A DNA stretch of 64,000 nucleotides from Vibrio crassostreae (lineage in GTDB: Bacteria > Pseudomonadota > Gammaproteobacteria > Enterobacterales > Vibrionaceae). The DNA lies in assembly GCF_024347415.1 (NCBI RefSeq), contig NZ_AP025476.1:1302001-1366000 (forward strand). The letters are read 5' to 3'. The position numbers and the translations under genes are program-made. The notes below the pieces were generated by a model. That model saw only the letters and a program-made list of their open reading frames with translations. It was not told the origin of the DNA and did not search any database. Within the stretch, counting starts at the first letter, position 1. Each line of letters opens with the position of its first letter. This document shows, one piece after another, positions 18,801 through 25,780 of the stretch.

Positions 18801-20347
18801 ACAGTGTCACTTATTACTTAGCTGTGACCAACAATGGTCTAGGTAATGCAGCGAACGTGCGACTCACTGATGAGATCAGCGAACTGCAAAATAGCGTTGG
18901 TAATAAAGTGTTTACTGATTGGACGATTGAAGGTGTTGAAGTTGATGACACGGGCGCAGTAATTCAGCGTCATAGCTTCCCGTTGAATAAAGACCTAGAC
19001 ACCACCGTTAATCTGAAATCTCAAAAACGAAATGCGTTCGCGTTTGAAGTGGTGGGTACATTAGGCAAAGGTTTGGATGACGACATCACCAATACCTTTA
19101 CGGCGACCGAATCTGACGGTACCGAAACCAGCGACAGCGTAACCACTCACATCAAGAAGATTCCTGATAACTCTGGGGAATTGGAGCTGACCAAGTCGGC
19201 GCTGCAAGACACCGCGCAAGTCGGCGATGCGGTCGAATACGAGATCATCGTTGAGAACAACAATGAATCTTACTTTAAGAACGTGACGGTAGAAGACCGT
19301 TACCCAGGCGGCTTGAAATACATCGTAGACACCTCGGAAATCGTGTTGAGCGGTATTGATGGTGAGTTTGGTACGGAAGACGATCAGGTTCTTTCTCAAG
19401 AGCCATCAGACACAGGCAAGCTTATGTTTACTTCGTTGAACTTTGACCCGGGCGAGAAGCTGCGTATCCGCTATCTATTGCGTGTCTCGGTAGCTGCCAC
19501 CTTTGGTGACTACATCAACACCGCAGTCGCGAAAGTGGATGGTTCAGCGGTTTCCAATGAAGACACCGCCAAAGTAACCGTAGAACCGGACAAGGTGTTC
19601 GATACCTCATCGATCATCGGCAAAGTCTTTGAAGATCACAACAAAGATGGATTCCAAGCAGACGCAACCGCTTTTGATGTTGAGTTAACGGCGAACCTAG
19701 CAACGCAAGGCTACATCGCTGATTCGACACACATCATCCGTGATGGACAAGATGTTGCTGTCGAAGATGGTGCAATAACCACTGGGCTTGAGCAAGGTTT
19801 GGAGCTTGGCGATCTTTGGGGTCACTCAGTGAACCGAACACTGCCAGAAACCAGCAAAGTGGTGATTCAATTTAAAACTCGCACACAGCAGAGCTTTGAT
19901 TTCTTTGTCACGACCGATGCGGGCTCTCGTATCGAGTTTGATGCACAAGGTCAGATTCAGTTTAAGCATGAATCCGATAAGAAGAAGGGACTGAGCGCGG
20001 AAAACCTCAACGTAACCAGAAACCTATATCGCGATGGCGAGGATTACCTATGGGAAATCGTTATCGAGAACAAAGGTATTTACGAAGATGGTATTCCGGG
20101 CGTTAAGTTAATGACGGTTGAGGGAATCGTTATTTACACAGACCAGTACGGTCGTTACCACGTGCCCGACCAATGGGTACTCAATAAGAAAGGTAAGAAC
20201 TTCCTCGTGAAGTTGGACACTGATTCGCTATCCACCTCTATGGAAGTGGTGAGTGAAAACCCGAAAGTGTTGCGAATTACCCCGAACAAGCTCACCAAGT
20301 TCAACTTTAGTGTTCATCGCAAAGACCAAGAAAGTGAACAGAAGTAA
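9875..20347 (+). CDS. Giant secreted DUF11-repeat surface protein
   Basis: A 3490-residue protein. ATG 9875 gives a clean signal peptide (FFLSILLFPFASYA, cleavage before DTAG); the frame is open further upstream from TTG 9752 but that part does not look like a signal. I count about 22 successive units of roughly 145 residues, each opening with a lysine-rich strand and a YxPGxxVxYxIxVxNxGxG-like core and closing with a DIxPGxxxxYTVxGTV strand: DUF11-like immunoglobulin-fold repeats. The last unit (near 19190) is the most canonical. Three close Cys pairs occur (near 11400/11645, 13400, 15740). The tail (IIGKVFEDHNKDGFQ, then VEGIVIYTDQYGRYHVPD, ending LRITPNKLTKFNF) is an SdrD-B/carboxypeptidase-regulatory-like region. 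No RTX, LPXTG or barrel is visible. The next two genes probably export or anchor it. Adhesin or surface filament is inference. Confidence 0.85.
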   Translation: MFRYNLAFFLSILLFPFASYADTAGLAMDLSVDSSSYDNDQKVVYTLVLANESDKTIAELDVKDELLDILTTDDEGNEVNAFTQASIQAQSTFLSSPGTYNRFGNLEATEVRIAAGGSVTYTMTATVSSDAAGTIDNVASASTGPLDSVASNTESIQRGLYEHDVVVSVDKTNYQLKNELTYSIKVSNTGDTVIQMLDVQDVISDIKTLDIDGVLQQAFTNNVNSAKVEGGESDAGTFSSSGDLSVTDASIDIGGSITYTIRTTVADKIVGEIVNDNITAETRDALVTGDTITTPPTAPNVTLKHTLNQTENYLVDDEFSYTVTVTNQENSGIAYHYSVQQLLADLETDLGNDVSNDKNATDTKGNPYESWTNKVITIGPNSTSELADSGVESNHSLDDVVSIYPGEEILYSVEVDVSPVSIGEIPKVIARIVDAEGTADSADVVTNPLDTQELLNSSSSQITRNKNTTDTTYVPGISGENEVVYDIVISNKDTDFFANDVEVIDKFACIVTEQADGSTASAFSEWKLEVDESSGAGSNYGSFNYGAWTTNDINLKVDLAPEGFVHYKLTAKVADTSVGQIVDDGTDAGLCLGDNLGEAGSGVQMPNSKLKVQKEVDSRYYSAGGTLNYEITVENNGDGYAIDVPVYDDIASIMTKSITDEPTKAYLSWVVTAKSYASDGAISTNSDPGFSDEISGNQSNKNILDVKAKLAPHDKIIYSIAAVVNPIADDEIRNDVTVDSVLYSDRGSYPRDYYLVLDKRVDGNNEQNAYTDTTKEVTYTISVTNPEGNGFASNINIKDEISTIEAELLHEPGETKPVFKSWTIMADRDAASPWVKAVTDPGEFSDNTDLNVTAQIPPGATITYTIVGTLDRDVDSEILWGTFTNTATVTGPETNLSDTVRTYPSEPNLVVAKTAQNTDFVVGERSTFDIYIYNRGVGYANDATVKDSISALNFFDSWTVVGSTNTDKPGSRYGDIADNTDIDTDVDITPGGWVHYEVTGVVKSDYEEDQVSNRVDVYDPITDRDHSSSAQIDNSNSAYDINVSLSKTTDVVRYTPGEDLTYTIVIGNNGDTNETDLIFMDRLSEIITTLANDKDGQVEDLLDQNPFEYWSVDTGSGFGPNTTDDVEIPISIDAKDFVTVRIKAHVKDNAVSNGVADRDGGIIRNEAVLIHDDDAGCTEDCEFAKRAVAENHQVHNNGTVVRTTNINRYSPGDELTYTIKYNSQDGHGYRNNVDVNELINDISVELQDGTTGNPFFDDSVGENKFTVAVAKSDPANAGTTDGTKDGEVVDDTNIVTSIDIDAGEDVTYTVTGTVRPDAVGDIHYRDTVVIPDDYHLDFDKTTDEVVYEPAQTVTYHLVIENDGKGNAHNIPIVDNLKDITVDLVDGTTGPAYSTWTITSIATGTDSEYVDAGAGAGNVYTSTDSNLNEEADIPMGAKLEYQVVATINDKANGDIINVLTVDGDTISHDISQTVRQIDYEKNILDYYDTDGNKIPGATSYMPGGYIEYEIYIENIATAHVDDISLRDDIDQITTQYYDGTRGPAFDSWTIETSADSSGISDPDVDNSIKDNQPIDTHFDISADNFGRAVSSPFVRYVIKAKISPKAVGSFTNRAYIDEDDGNQFIAVSPPTSMSEPEITFSKKAFYDAGFSSAKTEYSQAAGESEVYYRVQIKNTGNGIEYGSHLEDTISAIQTRIAEDASTSGTDPVGQPFLSGWEVQLEKTAAVGSITDAVDFVSGNEVNIDNDIVIAPQESLTFTIHAEIREDALGEILNKASYDGSIRSANLTPLGNNISVEKRVVSINGNPFNDGDTYLPGDEVEYEFVVTNPENGWADDIQIKDTVKAIQVEVIGGTMESAFVSGDITHEVSNGIDANVDTYVPSYNSNNNLNIETDIAAGEILTFNLTGVIRDDALGTIEANRVTAENESATSETIPPQAAELDYFKTLIYTDGESAGCSVPSNDGSTCTYAPRGDVEYQVTLDNTGDSIANDVRVIDAIHTIKTEDGDDAFSDWATAIAVEPVGTYDVQGNYNGSVPLNATVDLRPGERIVFDVKGTVSTSATGTITNTAQVNGDDTNDIVLDPGRSNILIDKWTDTPTYVPGGTVNYYIDITNDDVDSGLFSIRDIISGFEVETVDGSMQTALTEWSVDYDVLYNSAPSDPNANDFSELDKLVGQSSPDIDLPAESVKMAGRDDAGTGGGDKYTVVRIHVEGKVRDDAIGRFTNTAYLRHGLDDSKIARLREGYITPKQGQLVLTKEATPIAEPDAKYQPGQPISYKITVANTGEGYLVDQVLTERIDTIMTEVANSPDQEQALTGNWIISDEQIDGSGDPTLNARKDVSNTNQGYSATYSIHPGDSYSFVVTNTVNDKAKGEITNVVKVASDDGEYTADATYIPEDAQVEITKDVDKAEYLPGETLQYTVTVKNNGLGWAEDVVIEDALKSVETTIAGGETKQAFDPASIQISAVSTTGETPVPDATSGEDLNETLDIAPEDSIVFTIQVTTNALATGDITNMASATFDGTTFDDSATSTPVLATVSIDKTVDTPSYEVTKLVNYEVTVTNSSDAFASDVQLQDIISDIDVDTTADKKESAFLMWEVSFEASDDRTVVTPKTFVLSEDIDVNMDVAPQSTVTFHVKALIRTTAIGDISNTATITYNGTPQDSTVVMTPKDSEFIATKTNVQTEYEPGGELEFLITIENTSNNYISDLSVVDDMSTIEVGYYDGTTGPAFVAGTTSLVVDSTTVGTTTEQISPIEYSVDIAPRGTVVFRSKGTVVDTATGRIINTAQVDGGDVVSPPVNTVAAVVQAELYTDAPYYVPGDQVEYHLVVQNIGRGIAKDVALYTQFSESMGDYIDGSRSNAFDDWTLTASSEGAETQPGTFDNDKDLFTLVDIAPGGKIDYTFTLTVNEDMLTNIDVLGYYLDLTGSPTMRARSKGMLASETSMQAVADQVSALDLPPVGADLVVEKRSDKPEYTEDDDSVTYYLAVTNNGLGNAANVRLTDEISELQNSVGNKVFTDWTIEGVEVDDTGAVIQRHSFPLNKDLDTTVNLKSQKRNAFAFEVVGTLGKGLDDDITNTFTATESDGTETSDSVTTHIKKIPDNSGELELTKSALQDTAQVGDAVEYEIIVENNNESYFKNVTVEDRYPGGLKYIVDTSEIVLSGIDGEFGTEDDQVLSQEPSDTGKLMFTSLNFDPGEKLRIRYLLRVSVAATFGDYINTAVAKVDGSAVSNEDTAKVTVEPDKVFDTSSIIGKVFEDHNKDGFQADATAFDVELTANLATQGYIADSTHIIRDGQDVAVEDGAITTGLEQGLELGDLWGHSVNRTLPETSKVVIQFKTRTQQSFDFFVTTDAGSRIEFDAQGQIQFKHESDKKKGLSAENLNVTRNLYRDGEDYLWEIVIENKGIYEDGIPGVKLMTVEGIVIYTDQYGRYHVPDQWVLNKKGKNFLVKLDTDSLSTSMEVVSENPKVLRITPNKLTKFNFSVHRKDQESEQK

Positions 20348-20374
20348 GCCATTGGAACCGTATCTGGAAATTGT

Positions 20375-23300
20375 ATGAAAGTATTTAGTAAGTCTCGTTT
20401 AGCAACGTGTGTGTTAGCTGCCATCCCTGTGATGGCGGTAGCGAAAGACACAGGTAAGCTTGAAAAACTCGCTTCTGAGACGACTGGCATTGAAATCACT
20501 AAGCCGAACCAAGACCAAGACAGCTCGCGCATATACCTAGAGCAAGGTGCTATTTGGGCAAGCCGTGACATCACTCGCTTTGACCCAGTATTAGATGTCA
20601 GTGTCAGCGATGAGTTGGAAGTTGAGCAGGGCACACTGCGAGACAGTGTCGGATTCACCATTACCACCAACTATGGTTACTACATCAAAAAATACCAGTT
20701 AGAGGTGTACCGTGTCGGTGATTTTGGTTTGTCTGAGCCAATCGCTGTGCTTGATGGCGATAAACTGGCAAACGATTCTGACATCAATTGGGATGGTCAA
20801 ACCGATGTTGACTACCAGTTTGAGGTCGGTGAACAGTTGATGTTCCGCCTAAAAGCGTGGGACAAAGATGGCAATATGGACGTGACCACGGTTGGTGTGA
20901 CGGACTTGGTGAAGCCAGACTCTGAGGTCGATATCGATCGCAACGATAACGACGATGAAGAGAGCAAAGACAAAAGTTACGGACAAGCTAAGCTGATGCG
21001 CCACAACATTCCGACCAATGCAGGCTTAGCCAAGTTCATTGGTACCGGTTTGAAAGGCGTCGATAAAGTCATCATCGGTGAAGATGAATTTGACGTTGAA
21101 GACGGCAACTTATACGCAGAGCAGTACTTACCAACAGACTCCTACATTTTTCCAACCAAGGTTGTGTTTGATAACGGTGATGAACGCCGCTACAAGCTTT
21201 ACGTTCGTATCCCAGACACGTACTACGCACAAACGGGTTTGGCTGATCTTTATGTTGGTAAGAACAATGTGTCTGGCAACAGCGATGCATTGAGTGTCGA
21301 TGACCAGTATCAAGATGATATCTATAACCAAGGTCGTTTAGCGTACTTTGGTCAGGGGAAATTTGGTGACAAGCTTCGCGTGACCACTCACTTCGATACT
21401 CGAGAAAGTGAGATAAAAGACATGTTCAAACATCCATTCGCATCAGACGATTCGGATGTGTTCGATATTCTCGAAGACGACGATGAACTGTATTACGGCA
21501 ACTATGGTGACAGCTCAAACATCGAAAAAGTGGTCAATACCAAGGGTAAAGTCTACCTCAATGTGGAATACGATAAATCACAGTATTTATGGGGTAACTA
21601 CAACACAGGGTTAACTGGTACTGAGAACAACGATTACAACCGTAGCCTCTATGGTTTTAAGGCTGATTACCGCACTCGCGATACCACACAATATGGTGAA
21701 GATCGCTTGAACGTGGTCGGTTTTACGGCTGAAGCTGACTCCTTGTATGCGCACGATGAGTTCTTAGGTACAGGTGGTTCTCTGTATTTCCTTCGCAACG
21801 GCGAAGCGGTACCGGGAAGCGACAAGGTTTACGTAAAAGTAAAAGATGAATCTGGCCTAGTACAAAACGAAATTCCGCTTGAGCCGGGTGTCGACTATGA
21901 CTTCGACCCGTACCAAGGTCGAATTATTCTGACCAAGCCACTCGACAATATCTTGCCTGACAGTTTCGGTAGCGTGATTGAAAACGGAGACGACTACGAA
22001 AACTTTCTGGTTGTCGATTATGAGTATGTCCCACAAGGTTCAGACTCGCTGGACGCGATGTCTTACGGTGGTCGTGCCAAAGGCTGGATCAACGATTACG
22101 TTGGTGTGGGTGTGACGTATGCGACTCAAGAAAAAGATAACCAAGACTACGAGTCTTACGGCACTGACTTAACGTTGCGTGCGACGGAAGGCACTTACAT
22201 CAAGGCCGAGTTTGCCCACAGCGAAGGTACTCAAACCGAGTCTAACTTTGTCTCTATAGATGGTGGTTTAACCTTTACGCCGATTGGCGACACGTTAGAA
22301 GATCGTGAAGGTGACAGCATCCAAATCACCGCAGTGACCAGCCTTTATGACCTTGCCCCAACTATCTTTGGTGCAGTAGGCAATGACCTGAAGCTTTGGT
22401 ATCGAGACAAAGACGCTGGATACAGCTACGCGAGCAGCAGCGACGACCTAGAACAAGAAGCCTACGGTGCCGAGCTTCGCTTGCAAGCGACCGATCGTTT
22501 GGCGGTGCTGTCTCGTTTTTCGACAAACGAAGAGCGCGATATCGACGGCAACTTAGAAGCGGATACTGAAACGATTGAGGTCGAGACTCAAGTGAAAATC
22601 ACTGAGCACATTAAGGTGTCTGCAGCAGGGCAACAAACCGAAGAGTTGAACCAAAACGATGAGCAAAGCGATGCGACCCTAGCCGGTGTGCGTTTGGAAT
22701 ACATGTGGGACAGCGACAACAGTGTCTACATCAAAGGACAAACCACAGTCTCTCAATCGGATGACTACGACGAGAATGATAGCGCCTCGATTGGTGCTGA
22801 ATTCCAAGTGTTGGAAGATTTGTCATTAGGTGGTGAATATACCGATGGTGATCGCGGGCAAGTTGCTGAAGCCACCGTGACTTACGATGTGTCTGATGAC
22901 CACTCCACGTACGTGACTTACGTTGATGATAACTATGAAGGTGAAAACAACGTGATTGTCGGTCAGCGTGCAGATCTCACCAACAGTGTCGATTTCTACC
23001 AAGAGAACCAGTTCGTTGATGAAAATGATGGTCACGGTCGCATCGATTCGTATGGCTTTGGCTACGACGTGACGGAAGATGTCGAGATGGGCATCGGTTA
23101 TCAGCTTGGTGAAATTGAAGATGACGAGAATATCACCACAGAGCGTGAGTCCATCAGTTTCAATGCCTCTATCGATCTAGATGACATCACCTTAAATCAC
23201 AAATTTGAATACCGAGTGGATAAGAGTGAAGACGACCCAGAGATAGCACAGCGTGAGCTGCAACAAATCGTGACGACCAACCGTTATACGCATCACTTAA

Positions 23301-23890
23301 CGGAAGAATACACGCTGTTTGGTAAGTACAACTACTCAATCACAGAGAGCGAAACCACTGGCGAAACCATGGCGCGGTTTACCGAGGCGACGGGTGGACT
23401 AGCGTATCGACCGATCTACAACGATCGATTGAACCTACTTAGCCGCTACACCTACATTGCGGACTTCGATCAACTGGATCGCGATGTGGATTATCAAGAC
23501 GAAACCAGCCAGATCATTGAGGTCGAAGCGATCTACTCGATCGACCAACACTGGGACGTTGGCACTAAATACGCGCACAAAGACAAAGAACAGGCCTTTG
23601 AACGTGCATCTGGTGCGAATGAGATGGTTAAGAGCGACATCGACTTATACGGACTGAGTGCTTCTTATCGCGTGATGAAGGAGTGGGATGTGACGGGTGA
23701 GTATCACTGGAAAACAGACACACTCAATGATGAGTTAGAACACGGCGCATTAGTTTCGGTGAACAAGCACATCGGTGAAAACCTAAAAATGGGTATTGGT
23801 TATAACTTCTCTGCGTTTGATAGTGATTTAACCAACGATGATGATTATGACGCTTCAGGCGTGTTCATTAACTTAGTCGGTAAGATTTAA
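20375..23890 (+). CDS. Large outer-membrane beta-barrel protein paired with the DUF11 giant
   Basis: A 1171-residue protein starting 27 bases after the giant gene. It has a Sec signal (LATCVLAAIPVMAVA, then KDTG), a periplasmic-type N-terminal part with two or three beta-sandwich segments (to about residue 310), and a long alternating-hydrophobicity region rich in Tyr and acidic residues that looks like a many-stranded barrel. Recognisable blocks are YYGNYGDSSN, YLWGNYNTGLTGTE, YNRSLYGFKADY, EFLGTGGSLYFLR and YQGRIILTKPLDN, which I associate with barrel regions of proteobacterial DUF11 giants; here they are a separate gene. The last residue is Ile, not the usual Phe. It is likely the outer-membrane partner that anchors or exports the giant protein. 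No TonB box or plug domain is evident. Confidence 0.75.
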   Translation: MKVFSKSRLATCVLAAIPVMAVAKDTGKLEKLASETTGIEITKPNQDQDSSRIYLEQGAIWASRDITRFDPVLDVSVSDELEVEQGTLRDSVGFTITTNYGYYIKKYQLEVYRVGDFGLSEPIAVLDGDKLANDSDINWDGQTDVDYQFEVGEQLMFRLKAWDKDGNMDVTTVGVTDLVKPDSEVDIDRNDNDDEESKDKSYGQAKLMRHNIPTNAGLAKFIGTGLKGVDKVIIGEDEFDVEDGNLYAEQYLPTDSYIFPTKVVFDNGDERRYKLYVRIPDTYYAQTGLADLYVGKNNVSGNSDALSVDDQYQDDIYNQGRLAYFGQGKFGDKLRVTTHFDTRESEIKDMFKHPFASDDSDVFDILEDDDELYYGNYGDSSNIEKVVNTKGKVYLNVEYDKSQYLWGNYNTGLTGTENNDYNRSLYGFKADYRTRDTTQYGEDRLNVVGFTAEADSLYAHDEFLGTGGSLYFLRNGEAVPGSDKVYVKVKDESGLVQNEIPLEPGVDYDFDPYQGRIILTKPLDNILPDSFGSVIENGDDYENFLVVDYEYVPQGSDSLDAMSYGGRAKGWINDYVGVGVTYATQEKDNQDYESYGTDLTLRATEGTYIKAEFAHSEGTQTESNFVSIDGGLTFTPIGDTLEDREGDSIQITAVTSLYDLAPTIFGAVGNDLKLWYRDKDAGYSYASSSDDLEQEAYGAELRLQATDRLAVLSRFSTNEERDIDGNLEADTETIEVETQVKITEHIKVSAAGQQTEELNQNDEQSDATLAGVRLEYMWDSDNSVYIKGQTTVSQSDDYDENDSASIGAEFQVLEDLSLGGEYTDGDRGQVAEATVTYDVSDDHSTYVTYVDDNYEGENNVIVGQRADLTNSVDFYQENQFVDENDGHGRIDSYGFGYDVTEDVEMGIGYQLGEIEDDENITTERESISFNASIDLDDITLNHKFEYRVDKSEDDPEIAQRELQQIVTTNRYTHHLTEEYTLFGKYNYSITESETTGETMARFTEATGGLAYRPIYNDRLNLLSRYTYIADFDQLDRDVDYQDETSQIIEVEAIYSIDQHWDVGTKYAHKDKEQAFERASGANEMVKSDIDLYGLSASYRVMKEWDVTGEYHWKTDTLNDELEHGALVSVNKHIGENLKMGIGYNFSAFDSDLTNDDDYDASGVFINLVGKI

Positions 23891-23926
23891 GCCAGCCCAA
23901 AGAGGGTGAAATTAGAGACTTAAAAA

Positions 23927-23962
23927 TTGAAAACGAAAAGTAAGTTGAGAACGAAAAGTAAG
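23927..23962 (+). repeat. Two imperfect 18-bp direct repeats before the OmpA lipoprotein start
   Basis: Two 18-base units beginning TTGA and ending ACGAAAAGTAAG lie directly upstream of ATG 23963, which itself starts a third, diverged AAAA-rich unit. They are in frame, so starting at TTG 23927 would add 12 lysine-rich residues before the signal peptide. Duplication of this start region blurs the choice of initiation codon. Confidence 0.7.
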
Positions 23963-24958
23963 ATGAAAATAACAATTGGCCTAGTCAGCGGCGTAATGAG
24001 CGCTTTGCTTCTTGCTGGCTGTGCGACCGACACCTACGTGAGTCAGGAAAATCGCGACAAGTTTGCTGGCTTAGATGTCTCTAAGTTTCTGATTAGTGAA
24101 TGTTTAGCACCGGAGCGCGAAGTACATATTGCGATTGCTGAACACTTTGCATTTGATAAGTACAAGCTACGTGACCTCGACAAGATCAATCTAGATAGCT
24201 TTGTTAAAGAGATCAGGGGCTTAAAAGGGCGTATCACGATTGTCGGGCACACGGATTACAAAGGCTCGTTGGATTACAATCAGCGCCTTTCACAACGCCG
24301 TGCTAAGTCGGTCGCAGACTATCTGAAAGCGCACCTTGACCCAACGAATTACGACTGGGAAGTGAAGCACCTTGGTGAAACTCAGCCTCTATTGCTGGGT
24401 AAAACCGATAAAGACCGAGCGGAGAACCGCCGTGCATTTATCGTTTTTGAAGAGGCGCAGAAATACGAAGAGATGCCTTTCTGTGAACCACCAAAGCCTG
24501 AGCGTAAGGTGTACATGGCAATCACACCGCACTTTGATTTTGATAAGTCAGTGCTAAAGCCAGAGGACTTAACTCAGTTGGATGACTTTGCGTCTCAATT
24601 GAGTGGATTACAAGGCAACATCATGGTGGCAGGGCATACTGACCAAGCCGGTTCGGTTTCTTATAACGAGAAATTGGCGGAGCGCCGTGCCGAAACTGTG
24701 GTTGAGTATCTCAAAACTAAGCTCGACCCTAAGCAGTTCATTTGGGAAGTGAAGTCGTTTGGTAAGCTACAGCCAGCGATTAATGAGCGCACTGAGAAAG
24801 CTGATGCGTTAAACCGACGTGCTTTTATTGTGTTTAAAGAGTCTGATATTAACGCGGAACAGCAAGCTTTTTTTGGCAGCGAGCAGGCGCTTTCTGGAAA
24901 TGAACAGGAAGTAATGAGCATCGAGAGCGAGCAGGAAACTTCGACTGATAATCAATAG
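23963..24958 (+). CDS. Lipoprotein with two tandem OmpA peptidoglycan-binding domains
   Basis: A 331-residue lipoprotein (signal MKITIGLVSGVMSALLLAGC, Cys20). It carries two OmpA-like domains of about 130 residues, at roughly residues 50-170 and 185-305. Both keep the peptidoglycan-binding elements: GHTDYKGS with YNQRLSQRRAKSV in the first, GHTDQAGS with YNEKLAERRAETV in the second. Each is preceded by a strand ending HFAFDKYKL or HFDFDKSVL. The protein should be lipidated into the outer membrane and clamp it to peptidoglycan at two points. It is the third gene of the DUF11 operon, 72 bases after the barrel gene, and probably fixes the surface complex to the wall. Double OmpA domains in one lipoprotein are uncommon. 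The tail is Glu/Ser/Gln-rich. Confidence 0.87.
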   Translation: MKITIGLVSGVMSALLLAGCATDTYVSQENRDKFAGLDVSKFLISECLAPEREVHIAIAEHFAFDKYKLRDLDKINLDSFVKEIRGLKGRITIVGHTDYKGSLDYNQRLSQRRAKSVADYLKAHLDPTNYDWEVKHLGETQPLLLGKTDKDRAENRRAFIVFEEAQKYEEMPFCEPPKPERKVYMAITPHFDFDKSVLKPEDLTQLDDFASQLSGLQGNIMVAGHTDQAGSVSYNEKLAERRAETVVEYLKTKLDPKQFIWEVKSFGKLQPAINERTEKADALNRRAFIVFKESDINAEQQAFFGSEQALSGNEQEVMSIESEQETSTDNQ

Positions 24959-24975
24959 TTAGCATTGGATTTAAA

Positions 24976-25011
24976 TACAAAAAGGCCCCATGCATTGGGG
25001 CTTTTTGTTGC
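24976..25011 (+). terminator. Terminator of the DUF11 surface operon
   Basis: AAAAAGGCCCCA and TGGGGCTTTTT form a stem with a four-base loop, 20 bases after the OmpA-lipoprotein stop. The A/T-rich arms make it usable from both sides; the BLUF gene converges on it. Confidence 0.85.
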
Positions 25012-25041
25012 CTGCTCTATGGGCTAACTAAGGTAAAATAT

Positions 25042-25467
25042 CTATTGAGACGGTAAGTTTTGCTTCAATTCCAGAAGCATTCGATAAGCACTTTCTCCAG
25101 ACATCTCATAAGGATTGAATTGATCAGATGTTGAAAACTGTAAGTTAACCAGTTCAGTCAGGCTTGATTGTGGAATATCACCCATCGACCAGTCACCAAA
25201 TTCCCGGCAATCGATCTCTTTGAAATATAAAATCATGACTTTTTTGTGCCGCTTATCATTCAGAATATGATTATAGGTATGGTTAACCGCAGTTCGTGAA
25301 CCTTCAATACATTGTAGGAAATACTTATCGTTGTGGCTAAGAAGGCCAGTTAAGTGGCTCTGCTTATTACGATCGTGTGAGATCTTGAAAATTTCATCTA
25401 AAGCCTTCGAGTCGCAGCTTTCACAAAGCGTACTGACATAAATTAACCGAGTTAGGCGCATAGGCAT
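25042..25467 (-). CDS. BLUF-domain blue-light sensor
   Basis: A 141-residue protein made of a single BLUF domain (flavin-binding blue-light sensor) and a short C-terminal tail. All residues central to the photocycle are visible: Tyr10 in RLIYVST, Asn34 in HDRNKQ, Gln52 in FLQCIEG, Trp93 and Met95 in FGDWSMG. Their spacing matches Tyr21, Asn45, Gln63, Trp104 and Met106 of AppA with one constant offset, so the domain should be photoactive. There is no EAL, GGDEF or cyclase output domain, so it must signal through a partner protein. Start choice is uncertain among GTG 25470, ATG 25467 and ATG 25461; none has a strong ribosome site. Confidence 0.9.
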   Translation of the reverse strand: MPMRLTRLIYVSTLCESCDSKALDEIFKISHDRNKQSHLTGLLSHNDKYFLQCIEGSRTAVNHTYNHILNDKRHKKVMILYFKEIDCREFGDWSMGDIPQSSLTELVNLQFSTSDQFNPYEMSGESAYRMLLELKQNLPSQ

Positions 25468-25620
25468 CACTTCGAATTTTGTTCAAAAGGTATTAATAAA
25501 TATAAGCCAAGCTCATGGAATTGCTAATTATTGGTAAAAATATCACTAACGATATTATTTTGGCGAAGTAAGAATGAGGATCAAGCTAAGAAAAGGCGTT
25601 AGGTACACCAATTCAGGCTA

Positions 25621-25758
25621 TTTCAGAGTTTGTAACTCAATTGTTTGAGGGGATGGGCGAACGATCAGGCGACCGGCTTTATCGTGTGATTGTACTTCGT
25701 CATAGTAGAAGGTGCTGATAGTCACACCTTCTATTGAGTCCTGTGACCTGCTTGTAAT
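25621..25758 (-). pseudogene. Possible coding remnant without a start codon
   Basis: A 46-codon stop-to-stop frame reads like real protein (DSIEGVTISTFYYDEV, then HDKAGRLIVRPSPQTIELQ) and ends in TAG at 25618-25620. It has no ATG; an in-frame GTG near 25720 is the only candidate start and lacks a good ribosome site. It begins 22 bases after the stop of the small gene at 25781-25972 on the same strand, so it could be a second small cistron or the broken 3' part of a longer gene. Confidence 0.35.
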
Positions 25759-25780
25759 CTAGCGTCGATGTCTATCAACG

